Origin: Cercis canadensis
Taxonomy: Eukaryota; Streptophyta; Magnoliopsida; Fabales; Fabaceae
Assembly: GCA_003255065.1 (NCBI GenBank)
Contig: QAOA01005000.1
Location: forward strand, 235,442 to 299,441
DNA: 64,000 nt
Direction of reading: 5' to 3'
Shown: piece after piece, positions 58,623 through 64,000 of the stretch
How positions within the stretch are numbered: position 1 is the first letter of the stretch
Layout: every line of letters starts with the position of its first letter
Notes under the pieces: generated by a model
The model's input: the letters and a program-made list of their open reading frames with translations, nothing else
Told to the model about the DNA's origin: nothing
The model's database searches: none
Program-made: the position numbers and the translations under genes

Positions 58623-59503
58623 GGTTTATTGACAATTTTGGTCTTCCAGTTTTACTGAGTCCTACGAGTCAATTCACCATTTTAAAAACTCAATGATTTA
58701 ATCCATGTTTTAGTAAGTTTGACAGTTTTAGTCATCTCGTTAGTTAACTTAACGACATGCTGATGTGACATAGATAAATTAATTTTTTTAGGCTTAATTA
58801 TAATTTTGGTCCTTTTATTTTAATCACTTGAACTTTTTGTTCTTTCTTTTTTAAAAATGAATAATTTAGTCCATCTATATTAATAAAATGTGCAATTTTA
58901 GTCATTTTATCTTTAAGCCAAAATTTCTTAAGTTTATTTTCAAGGTGTAAAGTTATATGATTCATAATTTCACCGTTTAGATAAAAAAAAATTACATCTT
59001 GTGAACCTTTCTGTAAAATTTTAGCTCGATTTAACGGTAAAACTCAGCCCAAAATACCAAAATTAGAAGTTTTCATTTTACCAAAGATCTAAATACATTC
59101 ACTTTTAGATCGAACTGAAATTTGGTGAGGATGTTCACAAAATGTAGCTCTTCAATCTGAACGGTGATATTATAAATTAGATAACTTTATACTTTGAAAT
59201 AGACATAAGAAATTTTGGCAGGACTAAAATTACATATTTATGAATATAGAGAGACTAAATTGTTTATTTTTAAAGAAATGAAACTAAAAAGTTCAAGTAA
59301 TTAAAATAATAGAACCAAAATTGTAATTAAGTCTAAAAAAATTAATTTATCTATGTCATATTAGCATGCCATTAAGTTGACTAATAGGATGACTAAAATT
59401 GCTAAACTCACTAAAATACAGGGACTAAATCGTTAAGTTTTAAAAATGGGAAACTGACTCATAGGACTCAGTAAAATAAGATGACCAAAACTGCCAATAA
59501 GCC
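58623..59503. mobile_element. 881 bp palindromic MULE-type foldback element
   Basis: The left end GGTTTATTGACAATTTTGGTC and right end (reverse complement GGCTTATTGGCAGTTTTGGTC) match at 18 of 21 positions. The two halves stay complementary, with scattered mismatches, inward to about 59010 and 59130, so each arm is close to 390 bp around a ~100 bp loop. The element is flanked by a perfect 9-bp direct repeat ATATATTTA (58614-58622 and 59504-59512), as expected for Mutator-type transposition. It has no coding capacity. Confidence 0.9.
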
Positions 59504-61499
59504 ATATATTTAAATAATTGTGTCAATTTTTTTTGAAATTATAATTATTACAAGAAAACAATTAAGATGCCAATTTGTTGATAAACTCAATCTTTTAAAT
59601 GAAATGGTTTTTATGAAAATATATTAAATTCAAAAAATAAAATAAAAACAAGATAAAATAGAAGTTTGAAACTCATAGCCAGTTCTATCAAGGATTTCTT
59701 TGACAAACGAGAAATTATTGTCCCTCAATTAGATGTAAAGTGTAAAAATTTGAGCAGCACAAAAAGAAGTTTAAGTAGGTCATGTGTGGATCTAATTAAA
59801 ATATAGGTGAGTCTTGTTAAATATAGATACTATTGTGTATATAAGTATAAAAAATGTATTTATTTAGAAATGTGCAAATAACATTATCTTTGATAATATC
59901 TAAAAAAAAAATTACCATTGACAAAGAGAAATGTTTATCTCATCACCACTAAAAAAAAAAATAGTATGGAATCTAAACCATATAAAAAAAAAAGTTTAAG
60001 CAAGCTCAGTTTCTTCTTTTTGTGTTTACATGGCGACATAGATATTTGAGCCATTAGTCATTTTGCAAAATACTAGACCCTTTACCAATGACAGCTATTC
60101 TTTGGCGTCAAAAGTCTAGAACATATTGGATTACTAAAGGTGACAGGAATACTTGAAAAAAGAATAATATTTACACCTATTATTATTACTTGAAAAAAGA
60201 GTATGATACTCCCTTCCCTTTACCACTGATCAAACATAGCCTTAGAATAACATTTTACTTCTTAACAAATTAAGTGAACAACATCATTAGCTCCACTCCA
60301 GAGTGCTGCCTTGGGTTTTGTTACTCTTTGGAAGAATAGCTGAATCAACTAAATCCCAGAAGAAGATAAGAATAAAGAACAAAACAAAAACATAAAGAGG
60401 GCTTCATCTACGACACATCACAAAGGTAAATGGGAAAAACAAATTTTGGTTAACCTATGGTTGTGAAAATTTCGAAGTCAACCCCAACAGAGACACCCCC
60501 CTTCCTTGGCAGGGGAATCTACGAGGTTGTGCTTTTCCCAAACAGTGCCAGCGCCATAAAGAGTACGAAATTCAGATTTTGAGAAGAGGAACCCGAAATG
60601 ATCCTCTACAGCTGTTTGTTTTGGTAAAAACACGTGCACCCATTCTTGAAATTATTGCTTTTAACGTTGGAGGCGCGAATCACCGTCTCATATTTCTAGA
60701 CGAGTAATGTTGTATTTATTATTTTTTATTATAATGTTTTAATTTAATTTTTGTCATATGAGGAAATATAGGTGATCTATTGCTAAACCCTTAACCTCTT
60801 ACTCATAAATTACATCTAATAACTTAGTTTTGATTTAATTTTGATGATGCATGTATTGACGAATATGTTGGCATGTGCGGGGTTGGAGGTGAGATATCTA
60901 AGTAAGTATCCACACAAATAGTGTACACGAACTTAAGCTAGGTGTGTCAATGCCCAGACTCCATGACTCAAGTTAGAGGTTATGCCAAGTTGAAGCACAA
61001 TAAAGAAAAGTGTGTAAAAAATGTACATACTTATAAAGAAAGCACTATTTATAGCAAAGTAAGAGGTGTAATGGTCATTTTACTACTGGGACGGGCTTGA
61101 ACTAGGTATTATTGAATTTGATTGGGCCTTAAAGAATTACGGGCCAATATTAAGTAACTACAAATTTATATTTTATAATTTTAATTAAATATAATTTTTG
61201 TTTAAAATAACTCATATTTAATCAGAACTCATACGTATACAAAATGATAAACTACTAAATAATGGATGTACCATTCTTGACCACAAAAAATAGTGTAATC
61301 TTTTGTCTCGTGCTTAAATCATCAAGCAATTTAAAATACTAACAAGAGCACGCAAACAAACTATGTGTGGAAGAAAATGAAAGGGAATTTTTTAGTCCAC
61401 TAGCAGTTACACAGTAGGGATAGTTCATCCCTTCCCATAATCCCACCTAATTCAGTCTCAATAAAAAATTAGTATTTAGAAACTGAAAGGAAGATTTGT
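59504..61499. other. AT-rich intergenic DNA
   Basis: No supported gene. A 20-base word (attattacttgaaaaaagag-like) is nearly repeated around 60150 and 60183. The stretch at 60930-61010 (cccagactccatgactcaagttagaggttatgcc) has a rough likeness to 49760-49825 and may be an old LTR remnant. Confidence 0.5.
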
Positions 61500-62880
61500 G
61501 GCGTCAAAATCAACAGAAGATGCCCTTCTATTTCACTTTTGCTTTCTGCCGATGATTGTATTCTATTTTGTAAAGTAATTGTTGATTCTTGTAGCAATCT
61601 CATTGTGGTTCTATGGCATTATGAACAGATTAGTGGGAGCAAAGTAAATCTTGACAAATCTTGAGTATTCTTCTCAAAAAATACTCTTCATCGTCTTCGG
61701 GATCAATTGGCTAATTCACTTGGCATGATCAGACATGCGGGAGCTCAAGACAAGTATCTCGGCCTCCCTTCTATCGTTAACAAGTCCAAAAAAGCAACTT
61801 TCGATTACATCAAGGGAAGAGTGGATCAGAAACTATTTGGCTGGAAAGGGCTACTCCTAAATCAGGCAGGTTAAGAAGTGTTACTCAAATCTGTAATTAC
61901 TTCTCTTCCTGTATATACTATGTGCTGCTTTCTTCTTCATGATGAAGACATTGAGAGGGCTATAAGAAGAGTATGGTGGGGTAGTGTTGATCAGAAAAGA
62001 AGCATTTATTGGTTCACTTTGAAACGGAGTTATGCATATAAAAAGGATGGTGGCCTCGAATTTCATGATTTCAAAGGCTTCAAGATGGCTCTCTTGTTGG
62101 TATTTTATTAAAAATAAATATATGTTTAATACCCAACGGTTATATATGTTACAACTTCTCTTCTCTATGTTTATTGTGTTTAAAAACTTTTGTTATTAGC
62201 CTTAAAGCTATTCAATTATGGCTATATAACTGCATTATAAGCTTTGAAGTGTTTTAATTGGCTGTTTTATTTGTGCTTTGATTCTTCGTTTTAAAAGTTT
62301 ATAATATTTATTTAATTTTAGCCAACAGCTAAAATTTGAAAAGGTAGTACACTACACTATATATATGTGTTTGTGTTTTTATAATTGGTATGATATACAT
62401 TTGTAAGTGCAACCTAATTGTAGTGTGTGCCTATTCTTTGCTTATATTATGTGAGTAAACACTTGGGTAGAGAAGAGGGTTGGAGAAAGTCCTTTCCTCC
62501 TATTTGTGCAGAATATTGGAGGATAAACAGTGTGACTATCGGGTTGTTGTATCATTTGAGGTAACGTGTCTAGAACTCGCTGCACCTGGTGAATATACTA
62601 AAAATCACCTGCAAGAGGCATAAATTGTCTTAAAGAAAGCGAGATACCCGTGCCTCATCCTGGTGCCACATCTCTAATTTTCTCTAACCTATTGTTATTA
62701 TTTGTATTTTATTTTCCATGTTGTAAGCTTGGGAACAACATCTCTTGGCCAACAATGGATTGCGAATTCTTTCTGATCGAGGCTATTTACTAGCTAAAAT
62801 CATGAGAGGAAGGTATTATCCTATGTCTGCTTTCCTTAATGCTGACATGGGGTCAAGTCCAACCAATTACTTGGGGTTTT
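61500..62880 (+). pseudogene. Dead LINE (non-LTR retrotransposon) RT remnant, split by an insertion
   Basis: 61535-62099 translates in pieces to the C-terminal half of a plant LINE reverse transcriptase: SADDCILFCK, EQISGSKVNLDKS, KYLGLPS and GWKGLLLNQAG. These are followed by LLKSVITSLPVYTMCCFLLH, WWGSVDQKRSIYW and KKDGGLEFHDFKGFKMALL. Stops interrupt it (near 61665 and 61875). The next conserved part, WEQHLLANNGLRILSDRGY and then LLAKIMRGRYYP, resumes at about 62730-62860 after a 619 bp insertion. The 5' part (endonuclease, RT fingers, catalytic FADD equivalent) is absent or only its edge (SADD) remains. The copy is 5' truncated and inactive. Confidence 0.88.
62100..62718. mobile_element. 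619 bp insertion inside the LINE remnant
   Basis: LINE coding similarity stops at 62099 and resumes after 62723. TGTTG stands on both sides (62095-62099 and 62719-62723), suiting a 5-bp target duplication. The insert starts gtattttatt and ends ttattttcca, so it lacks clear TG...CA LTR ends, and no inverted termini are obvious. No coding frame. Superfamily unknown; a solo LTR or other small element is possible. Confidence 0.55.
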
Positions 62881-63475
62881 ATATATAATTTCATTAAATT
62901 TGCCAAAGCAATTTTTTTGTTGCTTATTTCACTTGATTTGAACAACCATTTTCTAAATATCATACATCTCTTAATTCTTGATGGGTTAAAAAGTAGAATA
63001 AAATATTTGATCTAGGAATTCATTATTTTGACTAAAATTCACTTTTTTTTTTTCTTTTTGCTAGTACCAATAAGAGCTAGATTATCCTCTATTGCTCCAT
63101 TAATTTTATAATTTCCTCTCCGCTTATCACGGTTATTAGATGCTCCTCTTTTTTGAGAGTTTTGCCCACACTTTTTGTTTTGTTTTGTTCTGTTTTTTCT
63201 ATCTTCATCATTTTTTGAGATATTGAATTTAGATTGGAAACCTAGCTCTAGTGGTTCCCCAAATTCTTGCATTATATCTTCATATTCTTGCATTCTATCT
63301 TCATGAGCTTCAATTCCACTAGTGTAAAGTTGGAACAAAATTCTATGAACAATTATTGAATATTGAAGATCGCTTGGAAGGCTTGGCTGCATTTGCTGAG
63401 AAGCGGAAGCCAATGTATACCGGTGAATGAAAGTAGCAAATTGGCTGCTTTTCTCAATATCAATAATCTTCTTGA
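62881..63475 (-). other. Intergenic DNA with a 124-codon frame of unknown meaning
   Basis: A minus-strand frame at 63039-63413 starts [15 protein letters not shown] and ends in a Lys-rich tail (GTSKKKKKK) made by a poly-T tract. Its middle is rich in Glu, Asp, Lys, Arg and Asn (QEYEDIMQEFGEPLELGF). It has some coding character but no domain I know, no evident splice partners and a repeat-rich setting. It could be a fragment of a retroelement protein. Confidence 0.3.
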
Positions 63476-64000
63476 TGAGTGGATTTTATATCCACTAATT
63501 AGATATTATTCACTTGATATTTAATTAGTTTTTGAGTTGTTTATCGATTTTATTCTTGTGTTTTTGTGTTTGTTTTGTAGGAAATGAAGTTTGAGACACT
63601 TGGAAGAGACTTGGTCGCATTTTGGCATTGAAACAGGATGTTGTGCAATTTTCCCATATTGAAGGCAGCAGGGAGGGTGCCTAGGCACTGCTGCAGCACA
63701 TCCTCAGTACAAAATCCAGCAAAGATGGCGCTTAGGCACCCCGAAAGTCTGATGTGCGTGAATTTTGACTTGTTTTCCTAATTTTTGTAGGTTTTTTACC
63801 TACACACGTATTCTATTGTATTTAGACTTCTTAAGACCTATAAATAGGTAATTTTAGGACTAGATTAGGGTTCCTAAAAGTTCACACAAGTTTGAGAATT
63901 GAAGGAGAGAAGCGCAATGCCTGGTGACGGAGACGGAGATTGCGACAATTCTTCATCCAATTGAGTTTTTCTTCTTTTACTCTTCTTGTATCATGTTTAG
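63476..64000 (+). repeat. Probable 5' part of an LTR, cut by the window end
   Basis: TGAGTGGATTTTATATCCAC opens a stretch with retroelement LTR traits: a later cctataaatagg TATA box near 63838, a transcribed-looking leader (gattagggttcctaaaag, then gaagcgcaatgcctgg), and pyrimidine-rich sequence to the window end. The words gtaggaaatgaagtttgagac and gatggcgcttaggcacc are of a type I associate with plant Ty3/gypsy (Tat-like) LTRs. The 3' end is outside, so it cannot be confirmed. Confidence 0.45.

Noticed and set aside
1..64000. Integrated pararetrovirus or other viral sequence
   Set aside because: No movement protein, coat protein or caulimovirid-type RT was seen; RT remains are copia (1-3781) and LINE (61500-62880).

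Overview
This is nuclear DNA from a flowering plant, very probably a eudicot. Genes are intron-bearing, AT-rich intergenic DNA is full of transposon remains, and the recognisable proteins are plant types: MER3/HFM1 helicase, SLP2-type phosphatase, NRT2.7-type nitrate transporter, DUF313-type B3 protein and an OCTOPUS-like protein. No bacterial or organellar features were seen. The species cannot be told from sequence alone.

Layout. 1-3781: 3' part of a broken Ty1/copia retrotransposon with its 3' LTR. 3786-8033: an unusual array of alternating inverted copies of one unknown unit. 9803-10811: four tandem copies of a ~240 bp unit. 13428-21598 (minus): the meiotic helicase MER3 in 27 coding exons that join without a frame break (1261 aa). 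23980-28587: a ~4.6 kb region bounded by terminal inverted repeats (TIRs). 29914-31158 (plus): intronless SLP2-like phosphatase. 33431-37497: an hAT-like element, a poly-C gap, a 334 bp miniature element and a solo LTR. 39378-42044 (plus): NRT2.7-like transporter in two exons. 43075-46211 (minus): unrecognised membrane protein in nine exons, convergent with NRT2.7. 47372-49106: Mutator-like element (MULE) with an exact 9-bp target-site duplication (TSD), carrying the last exon of an HD-Zip class IV gene (a Pack-MULE). 51211-52269 (plus): B3/DUF313 gene with two perfect MSA mitotic promoter elements. 54396-55049 (minus): orphan exons of an unknown gene. 55337-57049 (minus): OCTOPUS-like gene. 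58623-59503: an 881 bp near-perfect palindromic MULE hairpin, also with an exact 9-bp TSD. 61500-62880: dead LINE split by an insertion. 63476 to the end: start of a probable LTR.

The genes are ordinary single-copy plant genes in different processes: meiotic crossover formation, protein dephosphorylation, nitrate transport, transcription and phloem or polarity functions. I see no pathway linking them. The novelty lies in the mobile and repeat DNA: the two elements proven by 9-bp TSDs, the gene capture, and the alternating inverted array.

Assembly warning: single N bases at 7317 and 47106 each separate two near-identical direct repeats (361 and 180 bp), and N runs abut poly-A (25062-25171) and poly-C (36005-36042). 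These look like unmerged contig ends, so local duplications there may not be real.
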